A program made the translations under genes and the position numbers. This document shows, one piece after another, positions 27,401 through 35,233 of a stretch of 64,000 bases of DNA; positions within the stretch are counted from its first letter, which is position 1; each line of letters starts with the position of its first letter. The notes under the pieces were generated by a model. It was not told the origin of the DNA and ran no database searches. It saw nothing but the letters and a program-made list of their open reading frames with translations. Origin of the DNA: Stutzerimonas degradans (GTDB lineage Bacteria > Pseudomonadota > Gammaproteobacteria > Pseudomonadales > Pseudomonadaceae); the NCBI RefSeq assembly GCF_024448505.1, contig NZ_JAMOHV010000008.1, positions 62,001-126,000 of the forward strand, in the 5' to 3' direction.

Positions 27401-28122
27401 AGCAGGCGCCGGCGCAGACGCCGCTGGCGGTGAAGATGGACATCGACGTGGAGGTCGGCCAGGAGCGCCTGCGCTTCGCAGGCTTCGGTCTCACCGCGGA
27501 TCTTGCCGGCCGTCTGCACATTGGCGACAACCTCGATGCCCGCGGCGAGCTGAATCTGAACAACGGCCGCTATCGCGCCTATGGCCAGCGCCTGACCATC
27601 CGCCGCGCGCAGCTGCTGTTCACCGGCGTGCTTACCCAGCCGTATCTGGATATCGAGGCGATTCGCACCGTACAGGCGCATGACGTGGTGGCCGGCCTGC
27701 GCATCACCGGCAGTGCCGAGCAGCCGCGAGTGGACGTCTTCTCCGAGCCGGCGATGAGTCAGGAGCAGGCGCTGTCCTATCTCGTGCTCGGTCGGCCGCT
27801 AGGTGCCGACAGCGGCGACAGCAACCTGCTGGCCCAGGCCGCGCTGGGGCTCGGGCTGGCCGGCAGTGCCTCGATCACCGGCGGGCTGGCGCAGCGCCTG
27901 GGAATCGAGGAATTCCAGCTCGATACCGAAGGCAGCGGCGCCGCCACCAGTGTGGTTGCCAGCGGCCGGCTGTCCGAGCGCTTGACGCTGCGTTACGGGG
28001 TCGGGGTGTTCGAACCTTCCAATACCATCGCGCTGCGCTATCAGTTGACCCGGCGCCTGTTCCTCGAGGCGGCGAGCGGTCTGGCCAGTTCGCTCGATCT
28101 GTTCTATCGGCGCGATTTCTGA
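24454..28122 (+). CDS. tamB: Translocation and assembly module inner-membrane protein TamB
   Basis: 1222 residues. A single N-terminal transmembrane anchor (residues ~4-24) is followed by a very long, mostly beta region typical of the AsmA-like bridge proteins, with repetitive L-x-L-x-G strands. The conserved DUF490/TamB C-terminal domain covers the last ~330 residues, including LNNGRYRAYGQRLTI and SYLVLGRPL. TamB spans the periplasm and works with TamA in outer-membrane homeostasis. It starts at a GTG overlapping the tamA stop. Its length is in the normal range for Pseudomonas TamB. Confidence 0.94.
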   Translation: MRRFGWSLLALLLLLGVALGGLFGTTAGSRWLLQRVPGVQVEGVAGHLAGRWQAERLRWQRGEQRVELLAPRFAWSPGCLLRLTLCIDELVAEDVQLHFPPGAEDTDSAPFSLPDIQLPLALRVERIELGRVRLNEIEQVQGLQLRADWRGEGLDIQALHLRRADGELQLSGRLQPSGAWPLALAGEAQLGLIEGQPWTLALRLDGELRDRLTLTVDSRGYLDGTLSGYLQPLAEHLPATLRLQAEGFRATPELPDSLRLDAVELTASGNLQDGYRLLGNAELPGEGGVVRLALDGLLKASGATLDVLELDAGDGQYVRLHGQLDWQQALAGEANLAWRNFPWQRLYPLAEPPAVSLRELDAQLQYDDGAYLGHFESALSGPAGDFSLDSPLSGNLEVVHLPQLQLRAGQGAATGSLSVGFADGVDWKANLQLSELDPAYWLAQLPGQLGGTLRSRGALRDETLQAEAELDLAGQLRGQSSQLQLSAAGQGPSWDVPRLDLRVGANRIHGSGRWSEKLDGELSVQLPRLAQLWPGLRGQLDGLVQLAGTAVAPQGSARLNGRALAYQANRVERLRLDAALGEGERATLRLVADALQLSDNDMGKLQLDASGTRARHQAELRLDGPTLDFAAALDGSLQDADWQGRLLRATLQAREQRWALQSPAAIRRRADGRVELGAHCWLAAPASLCAEEQRLLPEPQLRYRLRDFPLDSLAGFFPEDFAWQGELNADLRLDLPEAGPSGELRIDAGAGVLRLREGEAWHDFPYRTLTLDSRLRPERIDSQLRFDGGELGEVDVSTRIDPRRAIKPLEGEFRLRGLDLAVARPFAPMVERLQGELNGSGRLAGSLQEPELQGELRLSGGELAGSELPVTLEQLQARLLINGQQLRIDGDWRSGEQGRGALSGTLDWHAAPDLDLRLTGERLPVVVEPYADLEVDPALRISLADEQLAITGTVRVPRGAITVRELPPATVKVSEDARIVGTEQAPAQTPLAVKMDIDVEVGQERLRFAGFGLTADLAGRLHIGDNLDARGELNLNNGRYRAYGQRLTIRRAQLLFTGVLTQPYLDIEAIRTVQAHDVVAGLRITGSAEQPRVDVFSEPAMSQEQALSYLVLGRPLGADSGDSNLLAQAALGLGLAGSASITGGLAQRLGIEEFQLDTEGSGAATSVVASGRLSERLTLRYGVGVFEPSNTIALRYQLTRRLFLEAASGLASSLDLFYRRDF

Positions 28123-28270
28123 GCGGTGGCGTTGTCGTACTCAGTCCGGGGCGCCCGTTCGACGCCCGTCCAGATTGGTGCTCGTCATTGATTACGATCC
28201 TGACCGTCTAGTCTGGATCGGACTGTCAAAAAATCACCAAAGCAGCGTGATTCAAGACTCGCAGCGATAT

Positions 28271-28287
28271 CGTGCGGTGCTAGCATT
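28271..28287 (+). promoter_or_regulatory. Second copy of the 17-nt extended -10 motif, upstream of the alanine symporter
   Basis: cgtgcggtgctagcatt, identical to 22710-22726, placed 101 bp before the symporter start in a 266-bp intergenic region. No -35 match at 17-bp spacing. Compatible with an extended -10 promoter. Confidence 0.4.
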
Positions 28288-28388
28288 TGCGTCGTCTCGC
28301 AAGCCTTCTGGGACCTCGCCGCGCTGATGATCGGCACCGGACGGTCGCGTAATCCAAGGCTCCCGCTCAAGAACAAAAGGTGCATCGA

Positions 28389-29732
28389 ATGGAATTCCTG
28401 CAAAACCTGGTCAATGACGTAAACGCTTTCATCTGGGGACCGCCGATGCTGGTGCTGATCCTCGGTACCGGCCTGATCCTGATGGTGATGCTCAAGTTCA
28501 TGCCGCTGCTGCGTATCGGCACCGGCTTCGCTCTGCTGTGGCGCGGCCGCAGCCGGGGCGCCGACGAAAGCGGTGAGATCACCCCGTTCCAGGCACTGAT
28601 GACCGCGCTGGCCGCGACGGTGGGCACCGGCAATATCGCCGGTGTGGCCACCGCGATCTTCCTCGGCGGCCCCGGTGCGTTGTTCTGGATGTGGTGCACG
28701 GCACTGGTAGGCATGGCCACCAAGTACTGCGAGGTGGTGCTGGCCGTGCATTACCGCGAGAAGGACAGCCGCGGCGAACACGTCGGCGGACCTATGTATG
28801 CGATCAAGAACGGCCTGGGCAAGAAGTGGGTCTGGCTCGGCACGGCGTTCGCCATCTTCGGCGGCCTGGCGGGTTTCGGCATCGGTAACATGGTGCAGGT
28901 CAACAGCATGGCGCATGCGCTGGAAACCACCTTCGCGGTACCGCTGTGGGTTACCGGCGTGGCCACGATGGTGATCGTCGGCCTGGTGATTCTCGGCGGT
29001 ATCCGTCGGATCGGCGTGGTTGCCGCTTCGCTGGTGCCGTTCATGTGCGCGGCCTACATCATCGCTGCCATCGTGGTGCTGGTGGTCAACGCCGAGGCGC
29101 TGCCGGCGACGTTCGAGTTGATCTTCACCCACGCCTTCACGCCGATCGCCGCGACTGGCGGCTTTGCCGGTGCGGCAGTGATGGCGGCGATCCGTTTCGG
29201 CGTAGCGCGCGGCATCTTCTCCAACGAGGCCGGGCTGGGTACGGCCGGTATCGCTCAGGCGGCGGGTACCACCTCCAGTTCGGTACGCTCGGGGCTGATC
29301 GGCATGCTCGGCACCTTCATCGATACCATCATCGTCTGCTCCATGACCGGCCTGGCGATCATCTGCACCGGCGTCTGGACCAGCGGCGAGAGCGGCTCGG
29401 CATTGTCGGCCGCGGCGTTCGAGTCGGCCATGCCGGGTGTCGGCGGGATCATCCTGACGCTGTCGCTGGTGGTCTTTGCCTTCACCACCATTTTGGGCTG
29501 GAGCTACTTCGGCGAGAAGTGCTGGGAGTTCCTGGTCGGCACCAAGGCGATCCTGCCGTTCCGGGTGATCTGGGTGATTGCCGTGCCGTTCGGCGCCATC
29601 GCCCAGCTGGATTTCGCCTGGCTGCTGGCCGACACGTTGAACGGCTTGATGGCCATCCCCAACCTGATTTCGCTCTTGCTGCTGAGCCCGGTAGTGCTCA
29701 AGCTGACCCGGGAATATTTCGCGCGCCGCTGA
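28389..29732 (+). CDS. Alanine/glycine:cation symporter (AGCS family)
   Basis: 447 residues with ~11 transmembrane helices. The AGCS signature is present near residue 75 (ATVGTGNIAGVATAI), and further conserved parts include GGPMYAIKNGLGKKW and FSNEAGLGTAGIAQA. It imports alanine, glycine or related small amino acids with Na+ or H+ across the inner membrane. The ATG at 28389 is preferred to one at 28380 because it opens the conserved N-terminus and lies downstream of AAAAGG. tpx follows after 90 bp, the same pairing as in P. aeruginosa. Confidence 0.92.
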   Translation: MEFLQNLVNDVNAFIWGPPMLVLILGTGLILMVMLKFMPLLRIGTGFALLWRGRSRGADESGEITPFQALMTALAATVGTGNIAGVATAIFLGGPGALFWMWCTALVGMATKYCEVVLAVHYREKDSRGEHVGGPMYAIKNGLGKKWVWLGTAFAIFGGLAGFGIGNMVQVNSMAHALETTFAVPLWVTGVATMVIVGLVILGGIRRIGVVAASLVPFMCAAYIIAAIVVLVVNAEALPATFELIFTHAFTPIAATGGFAGAAVMAAIRFGVARGIFSNEAGLGTAGIAQAAGTTSSSVRSGLIGMLGTFIDTIIVCSMTGLAIICTGVWTSGESGSALSAAAFESAMPGVGGIILTLSLVVFAFTTILGWSYFGEKCWEFLVGTKAILPFRVIWVIAVPFGAIAQLDFAWLLADTLNGLMAIPNLISLLLLSPVVLKLTREYFARR

Positions 29733-29822
29733 GGCCGCGTGTCCGTTGTCTGTCCTGCCGCGCGGCGTGTCCGCGCGGTACGGTTTCACCCATGCGTGTC
29801 TATCAAAAAAAAGGAACAATCC

Positions 29823-30323
29823 ATGAGCGAAGTGACCCTGCACGGTACCCCCATCCAGGTGGTCGGCGACTTTCCGCAAACTGGCCAGCAGGCCAAGGCT
29901 TTCCGCCTCGTCGGCACCGATCTGGCCGATGTCGAACTGGGCAGCTTTTCCGGCAAGCGCAAGGTGTTGAACATCTTCCCGAGCATCGATACGCCGACCT
30001 GCGCGACCTCGGTGCGCACCTTCAACGCCAAGGCCAATGCGCTGCAGAACACCGTGGTGCTGTGCATCTCGGCGGACCTGCCGTTCGCGCAGAAGCGCTT
30101 CTGCGGCGCCGAGGGGCTGGAGAACGTGGTGAACCTGTCCACCATGCGTGGTGCCGAGTTCCTCGTCGATTACGGCGTGGCGATTGCCAACGGCCCGCTG
30201 GCGGGTGTCGCCGCGCGGGCGGTAGTCGTGCTCGATGAGCAGGATCGCGTGCTGCACAGTGAACTGGTCCGCGAAATCGGCCAGGAGCCGGACTACAACG
30301 CCGCGCTCGCAGTGCTCGGCTAA
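29823..30323 (+). CDS. tpx: Thiol peroxidase (atypical 2-Cys peroxiredoxin)
   Basis: 166 residues. It reduces H2O2 and especially alkyl hydroperoxides, with thioredoxin as reductant. The peroxidatic cysteine is Cys60 in [10 protein letters not shown] and the resolving cysteine Cys94 in KRFCGAEG, matching Cys61 and Cys95 of E. coli Tpx. The AQKRFC spacing and C-terminal [13 protein letters not shown] are characteristic. An AAAAAAGGAAC site precedes the ATG. Followed by a convincing terminator. Confidence 0.96.
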   Translation: MSEVTLHGTPIQVVGDFPQTGQQAKAFRLVGTDLADVELGSFSGKRKVLNIFPSIDTPTCATSVRTFNAKANALQNTVVLCISADLPFAQKRFCGAEGLENVVNLSTMRGAEFLVDYGVAIANGPLAGVAARAVVVLDEQDRVLHSELVREIGQEPDYNAALAVLG

Positions 30324-30334
30324 TAGCAGTTCAT

Positions 30335-30369
30335 GACGGATGCCGTGCAACGCGGCGTCCGTCCTCTTT
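30335..30369 (+). terminator. Rho-independent terminator of tpx
   Basis: An 11-bp stem (gacggatgccg / cggcgtccgtc, one G-T pair) with a 7-nt loop, followed by CTCTTTCT, starting 12 bp after the tpx stop. Confidence 0.75.
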
Positions 30370-30579
30370 CTGACGACATAAAACCAGCGACCATGTCTCC
30401 GCCGCCTGTCGCGCTCAATTGGTAGCCCGCTGCGCTAGGGTCTAGCGTTCCCCCGTTACCATCGATTCGATGGTGTCCAGGCCCGCGTAGTGGCAAAACA
30501 CGATTAATCTGCCAGGCAGCAAAATCTTTTTGCCCCACAGCGGTCATAGAGCTGATTGCCAAAAGAATGGATTCACTTT

Positions 30580-31800
30580 ATGCCCACCTCGCACGTAAAA
30601 AAGATTGGTGTCAGCGGTACCGGGATGATCGCCAGGGGTTTTATTCGGCTGATCAAACAGCACTATCAAGACATGGAAATCTCGCGTGTCCTCACGCGAC
30701 GACCGCTCGCCACACTGACCGATTTTCCTCTTGCGGAGCGACTCACCAATTCGCTCGATGAGCTCATCGACCATTGCGATCTGCTGGTCGAATGCAGCGG
30801 TGACGTGTTCCACGGCACCGAGGTGATCGAACGGGCATTCCAGGCCGGACTGCCGGTGGTGACGGTGAACGCGGAACTGCAGGTCACCACGGGTTCCTAC
30901 CTGGCCGGCAAGGGCTTTCTCACCGAGGCCGAAGGCGACCAGCCCGGCTCGCTTGCGGCGCTGCATGAAGATGCGCTGCAGATGGGCTTCCAGCCGCTGG
31001 TCTACGGCAACATGAAAGGCTATCTGAACCATGATCCCTCGCCCGAGGACATGGCTTACTGGGCCAATCGCCAGGGCATCAGCATCGATCAGACGACATC
31101 GTTCACCGACGGCACCAAGGTGCAGATCGAACAGGTGATTGTCGGCAACGGCCTGGGTGCCACCATCACCCGTCAGGGGCTGGAGGGGCTGGCCTCGACC
31201 AATCTGGACGACAGCGCCAGTCTGCTCGGCATGATGGCCGAGCGCCTCGGCCAGCCGATCGTCGATTACGTGGTGCCGTCCGGCTATGCCGCCGGTGGCG
31301 TGTTCCTGGTTTGCCGGCACGACGCCGAGCAGGCGCCGGCGATCGAGTACTTCAAGCTCGGCTGCGGGCCGTACTACACGCTGGTGCGGCCGTTCCACCT
31401 GTGTTCGCTGGAAGTCGGCAAGACGGTACGGCGGGTACTCGCCGGTGGCGGGGTGCTGCTGAACAACTCGACCGCGCCGACGCTGGGCGTGGCGGCCATC
31501 GCCAAGCGTGCGATGAAGTCGGGCGAGCTGATCGAGCGCGGCATCGGTGGTTTCCAGTTCCGTGGCGAGGCGATCAAGCTCGACCAGCATCCCAACCACG
31601 TGCCCATCGGCCTGCTGCGCAAGACCGCGCTGCGTCGGGCGGTGGAGCCGGGGCAAATCATCACCTTCGACGACATCGATATCCTGCCCAGCCGTGCGCT
31701 GGATATCGTGATGGAGCAGCGCCGCGCGCCGGTCAAGTCGACGCCAGAGTGGGATGCATCGCTGCTGCCGCCCATGGGCATGGTCGCCATCGGCGGCTGA
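30580..31800 (+). CDS. NAD(P)-dependent oxidoreductase with C-terminal SAF domain
   Basis: 406 residues. The N-terminus is a homoserine-dehydrogenase-like Rossmann fold (GVSGTGMIARGF at ~10-21, VECSGDVFHG at ~72-81). The central domain contains YGNMKGYLNHDP, and the last ~70 residues are an SAF (antifreeze-like) domain with KTALRRAVEPGQIITFDDID. Related proteins are annotated as oxidoreductases in sugar-acid or polysaccharide pathways, but I cannot assign a substrate. The ATG at 30580 gives a start close to the Rossmann strand; a TTG at 30556 is an alternative. It is monocistronic by spacing and ends in a hairpin. Confidence 0.8.
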   Translation: MPTSHVKKIGVSGTGMIARGFIRLIKQHYQDMEISRVLTRRPLATLTDFPLAERLTNSLDELIDHCDLLVECSGDVFHGTEVIERAFQAGLPVVTVNAELQVTTGSYLAGKGFLTEAEGDQPGSLAALHEDALQMGFQPLVYGNMKGYLNHDPSPEDMAYWANRQGISIDQTTSFTDGTKVQIEQVIVGNGLGATITRQGLEGLASTNLDDSASLLGMMAERLGQPIVDYVVPSGYAAGGVFLVCRHDAEQAPAIEYFKLGCGPYYTLVRPFHLCSLEVGKTVRRVLAGGGVLLNNSTAPTLGVAAIAKRAMKSGELIERGIGGFQFRGEAIKLDQHPNHVPIGLLRKTALRRAVEPGQIITFDDIDILPSRALDIVMEQRRAPVKSTPEWDASLLPPMGMVAIGG

Positions 31801-31817
31801 AACACCGCTGACTAGTG

Positions 31818-31840
31818 GAAGGCCGCCGCGAGCGGCCTTC
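31818..31840. terminator. Terminator between the SAF oxidoreductase and the ABC binding-protein gene
   Basis: A perfect 9-bp stem gaaggccgc / gcggccttc with a 5-nt loop, 18 bp after the stop of the oxidoreductase gene and upstream of the convergent stop at 31883. Confidence 0.65.
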
Positions 31841-31882
31841 TGCGTTCTGGTGTTCGCGCTGGTTATCGGGCTTCATCGCGCT

Positions 31883-33121
31883 TCATTGCAGGGTCAGATC
31901 GTCGCCGCGCTCCTGCTGCCAGTCGTCCAGTCCCGGCGCGGCTTCCTCACCCGCCATGCGGTGGATGATGGTGAAGTAGTCCTGCTTGAAGCGGTCCTGC
32001 ATGATCTCGCTGCGATTCTTCACCCGTACGGCATAGATGGTCTGCACGTTCTGGTGATCGAAATCGCGCCAGTACTGCTCGTCCTTGAGCAGGCGATAGT
32101 GATGGTTTTCCAGGGCGGCGATCACCGCTTCGCTGTCGGCGCTGCCGGCACGCTGCACGGCGGCAGCCCACTGACGCACGATGCCGTAGGCCGTGGCCGC
32201 GGTGCTGCCGGGGTAGGCCTGGTGCTGACGGATGAACTCGTCGACGAAGGCCTGGCCCTCGACGCTCTTCTCCAGTTTGGGCACCTGCCAGTTCCACGCC
32301 TCGGTGCCAATCACATGCTCCATCACCAGCGGCCCGGCCTGCTCGACGATGCTCTGGGTCAGGTTCGGCGCGATGATCTGCATGCGCTTGCCCAGTCCCA
32401 TGTCGTTGGCCAGACGCATGGTCTGCACCAGGTCCTGGCCCAGTAGCACGATCACCAGCATGTCCGCCTCGCTGGCGGCTGCCTTCTTCAGGGCTGTCAG
32501 ATAGTCGCTGCGGCGCGCGCCGTGCGCGGCGATCTTCGAGTAGCCGTGGCGGGCGCGGTCGCGGCTCTTGGTCGCTTCGCGCAGCGCCTGCTCCATGCTG
32601 GCGCCCCAGGCGTCGTCGAGGCTGATGTAGTGATAGCGACGGTTGGGCATGTGCCAGCTCAGGTACTGGCCCAGCACCTTGGCGCTCATCCAGGCGCTGT
32701 TCGATTCGCGGAATAGATGGCGATGGCCGTCGTGGCCGGTGATCTCGTTGGCGTAGGCCAGCGTTGGGAAATACAGCAGGCCCAACTCGCGGGCGCGCTG
32801 GCCGGCGGCAAGGGCTTCTTCGCTGTTGGCGCCGCCGAAGATCATGTGCACGTTCTGTGCGGCGAAGCGCTCGACGTTAGCCGTGGCCTTTTCGGCGCGG
32901 GCGGCGGAGTTGAGGCTGATCAGCTGCAGTGGCCGGCCGAGCACGCCACCCTGGCTGTTGATCTGGTCGATGGCGAGCAGGGCGCCGCGGCGCAGCTCCA
33001 GTCCTTCGGACTTGTAGTTGCCGGTACTCGGGTAGTTCAAACCCAGCCGCAGCGGCTCGACGGCCTGCAGCGGCGCGACGACGCAGAACAGTAACAGGGC
33101 AACCAGGACGTGACGGAACAT
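31883..33121 (-). CDS. Orphan periplasmic ABC-type substrate-binding protein (Peripla_BP_6/UrtA-like)
   Basis: 412 residues. A signal peptide (~1-20, [20 protein letters not shown]) is followed by a type I periplasmic-binding fold of the amide/urea and branched-chain amino-acid group ([17 protein letters not shown], then [17 protein letters not shown]). No permease or ATPase genes flank it. It is divergent from a PQQ alcohol dehydrogenase. In Pseudomonas and methylotrophs, binding proteins are often encoded beside PQQ dehydrogenases and may act as accessory or sensor partners rather than transport components. The ATG at 33121 is the start of the signal peptide. Confidence 0.85.
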   Translation of the reverse strand: MFRHVLVALLLFCVVAPLQAVEPLRLGLNYPSTGNYKSEGLELRRGALLAIDQINSQGGVLGRPLQLISLNSAARAEKATANVERFAAQNVHMIFGGANSEEALAAGQRARELGLLYFPTLAYANEITGHDGHRHLFRESNSAWMSAKVLGQYLSWHMPNRRYHYISLDDAWGASMEQALREATKSRDRARHGYSKIAAHGARRSDYLTALKKAAASEADMLVIVLLGQDLVQTMRLANDMGLGKRMQIIAPNLTQSIVEQAGPLVMEHVIGTEAWNWQVPKLEKSVEGQAFVDEFIRQHQAYPGSTAATAYGIVRQWAAAVQRAGSADSEAVIAALENHHYRLLKDEQYWRDFDHQNVQTIYAVRVKNRSEIMQDRFKQDYFTIIHRMAGEEAAPGLDDWQQERGDDLTLQ

Positions 33122-33410
33122 GGCTCGTTTCCTTGTGAGCGAGGGACTGCATGTTGTAGGCGGCGCCGTGGTGCGTCGAAATAGTCTTTTCCGGCCAAAC
33201 GCATGCGACTTCGGTGCCGAGCCGGTGCAGGCTCGGTGCCATCTCGCGCCGCCAGCCCTGATGTGGCGCGGCCTGCGGCGCGGTATTGCTACCAAGGGAG
33301 GAGAAAAATCGACACTGCGGGCAATTGTTGCTGGGGCGGGGCGAACCAAGAATCTGCAACAGACCGGGAAAATTTCCCGGCATAACAATGAACCCGCAGA
33401 GGTAGCCGCA
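33122..33410. promoter_or_regulatory. Divergent regulatory region between the binding-protein gene and the PQQ dehydrogenase
   Basis: 289 bp shared by two divergent starts. It holds an inverted repeat ccgagcc-N6-ggctcgg at 33217-33236 and a perfect palindrome at 33364-33380. The palindrome is 30 bp from the dehydrogenase ATG. No clear sigma-54 -24/-12 element was found. Confidence 0.6.
33364..33380. promoter_or_regulatory. Perfect palindrome just upstream of the PQQ dehydrogenase gene
   Basis: ccgggaaaatttcccgg: 8-bp arms around a central A. In DNA it is a good operator; in RNA it would be a compact hairpin in the leader, ending 30 nt before the ATG. Confidence 0.6.
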
Positions 33411-35183
33411 ATGAAGCACACCGGTCTTCGCAAGCCCTTCGCCCTGACGGCGCTATGCGCTGCAATGGCGATGTCCAGCCTGTCGGCCTGGGCCGTCACC
33501 GACCAGGAAATCCTCGACGACGCCAAAACCACCAACCAGATCGTCACCAATGGCATGGGGCTGCAGGGCCAGCGCTACAGCCCGCTGAGCACCCTCAACA
33601 CCGAGAACGTCCAGCAGCTGCGTCCGGTTTGGGCATTCTCCCTGGGCGGCGAGAAGCAGCGCGGTCAGGAAGCGCAGCCGCTGATCAAGGACGGCGTGAT
33701 GTACATCACCGGCTCCTATTCGCGCGTCTATGCCGTCGATGCACGCACCGGCAAGGAACTGTGGCAGTACGACGCGCGTCTGCCCGACGGCATCATGCCG
33801 TGCTGCGACGTGATCAACCGTGGTGTGGCTCTGTATGACGACCTGGTGATCTTCGGCACCCTCGACGCCAAGCTGGTCGCGCTGAACAAGGACACCGGCA
33901 AGGTGGTCTGGAAGAAGACCGTCGCCGACTACAAGGCCGGCTACTCGCTGACTGCGGCGCCGCTGATCGTCAAAGGCAAGCTGATCACCGGCGTATCCGG
34001 TGGTGAATTCGGCGTGGTGGGCAAGGTGGAAGCCTACAATCCGAAGAATGGCGAGCTGCTGTGGACCCGTCCGACCGTCGAAGGTCACATGGGCTACGTC
34101 TGGAAGGATGGCAAGAAGGTCGAAAGCGGCATCTCCGGCGGCGAAGCCGGCAAGACCTGGCCGGGCGACCTGTGGAAAACCGGTGGCGCAGCCACCTGGC
34201 TGGGCGGCTACTACGACCCGGACACCGACTCGCTGCTGTTCGGCACCGGCAACCCGTCGCCGTGGAACTCGCACCTGCGTCCGGGCGACAACCTGTATTC
34301 CTCCTCGCGTCTGGCCATCGACCCGGATGACGGCTCGATCAAGTGGCACTTCCAGTCCACCCCGCATGATGGCTGGGACTACGACGGCGTCAACGAGCTG
34401 ATCTCCTTCGATTACCAGGAAGGCGGCAAGACCATCAAGGCAGCCGGCACCGCCGACCGCAACGGCTTCTTCTACGTACTGGACCGCACCAACGGCAAGT
34501 TCATCCGCGGCTTCCCCTTCGTCGACAAGATCACCTGGGCCAAGGGCCTGGACAAGAACGGTCGTCCGATCTACGACGACGCCAACCGTCCCGGCGCGCC
34601 GGGCGCCGACAAGGGCAAGTCCGTCACCGTCGCGCCGTCGTTCCTCGGCGGCAAGAACTGGATGCCGATGGCCTACAGCCAGGACACCGGACTGTTCTAT
34701 GTGCCGTCCAACGAGTGGGCGATGGACATCTGGAACGAGAACGTCGCCTACAAGAAGGGCGCGGCCTATCTGGGTGCCGGCTTCACCATCCATCCGCTGA
34801 ACGACGAATACATCGGCGTACTGCGCGCCATCGATCCGAAGACCGGCAAGGAAGTCTGGCGCTACAAGAACTACGCACCGCTGTGGGGCGGCGTGCTGGC
34901 CACCAAGGGCAACCTGGTGTTCACCGGCAACCCGGAAGGCTACCTGATGGCCTTCGACGCCAAGACCGGCAAGAAGGTGTACGAGTTCAACACCGGCTCC
35001 GGCGTGATCGGCTCCCCGGTCACCTGGGAAATGGACGGCGAGCAGTACGTCTCCGTGCTGTCCGGTTGGGGTGGTGCGGTCCCGCTGTGGGGCGGCGAAG
35101 TCGCCAAGCGCATCAAGGACTTCAACCAGGGCGGTACGCTGTGGACCTTCAAACTGCCGAAGGACATGGTCGCCAAGCGTTGA
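33411..35183 (+). CDS. PQQ-dependent alcohol dehydrogenase, predicted lanthanide-dependent (PedH/ExaA family)
   Basis: 590 residues: a signal peptide (~1-28), then an eight-bladed quinoprotein propeller. It oxidises ethanol or other alcohols in the periplasm with PQQ, passing electrons to a cytochrome c. Visible features are the adjacent cysteines Cys131-Cys132, the metal ligands Glu199 ([11 protein letters not shown]) and Asn281 (GTGNPSPWN), and the catalytic Asp323. Two residues on is Asp325 (WDYDG); calcium enzymes have Ala or Ser there and lanthanide enzymes have Asp. No cytochrome, pqq genes or two-component system lie in the window. The ATG at 33411 is preceded by AGAGGTAG. Confidence 0.92.
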   Translation: MKHTGLRKPFALTALCAAMAMSSLSAWAVTDQEILDDAKTTNQIVTNGMGLQGQRYSPLSTLNTENVQQLRPVWAFSLGGEKQRGQEAQPLIKDGVMYITGSYSRVYAVDARTGKELWQYDARLPDGIMPCCDVINRGVALYDDLVIFGTLDAKLVALNKDTGKVVWKKTVADYKAGYSLTAAPLIVKGKLITGVSGGEFGVVGKVEAYNPKNGELLWTRPTVEGHMGYVWKDGKKVESGISGGEAGKTWPGDLWKTGGAATWLGGYYDPDTDSLLFGTGNPSPWNSHLRPGDNLYSSSRLAIDPDDGSIKWHFQSTPHDGWDYDGVNELISFDYQEGGKTIKAAGTADRNGFFYVLDRTNGKFIRGFPFVDKITWAKGLDKNGRPIYDDANRPGAPGADKGKSVTVAPSFLGGKNWMPMAYSQDTGLFYVPSNEWAMDIWNENVAYKKGAAYLGAGFTIHPLNDEYIGVLRAIDPKTGKEVWRYKNYAPLWGGVLATKGNLVFTGNPEGYLMAFDAKTGKKVYEFNTGSGVIGSPVTWEMDGEQYVSVLSGWGGAVPLWGGEVAKRIKDFNQGGTLWTFKLPKDMVAKR

Positions 35184-35200
35184 TCGTGTAACCGCAAGCG

Positions 35201-35229
35201 AAAAGGCCGGCTCAAGTAGCCGGCCTTTT
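35201..35229. terminator. Strong bidirectional terminator
   Basis: A perfect 12-bp stem aaaaggccggct / agccggcctttt with a 5-nt loop, between the convergent PQQ dehydrogenase and ybhN genes. It has A/T runs on both sides, so it works for both strands. Confidence 0.88.
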
Positions 35230-35233
35230 CATT

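Noticed and set aside
22682..28100. Long open frames on the minus strand opposite tamA and tamB (600 and 958 codons)
   Set aside because: Shadow frames from high-GC codon bias; no family resemblance, while the plus strand encodes clear TamA and TamB.
28185..30350. A 721-codon minus-strand frame opposite the alanine symporter and tpx
   Set aside because: His/Gln/Arg-rich low-complexity translation typical of antisense GC-rich DNA; both plus-strand genes are certain.
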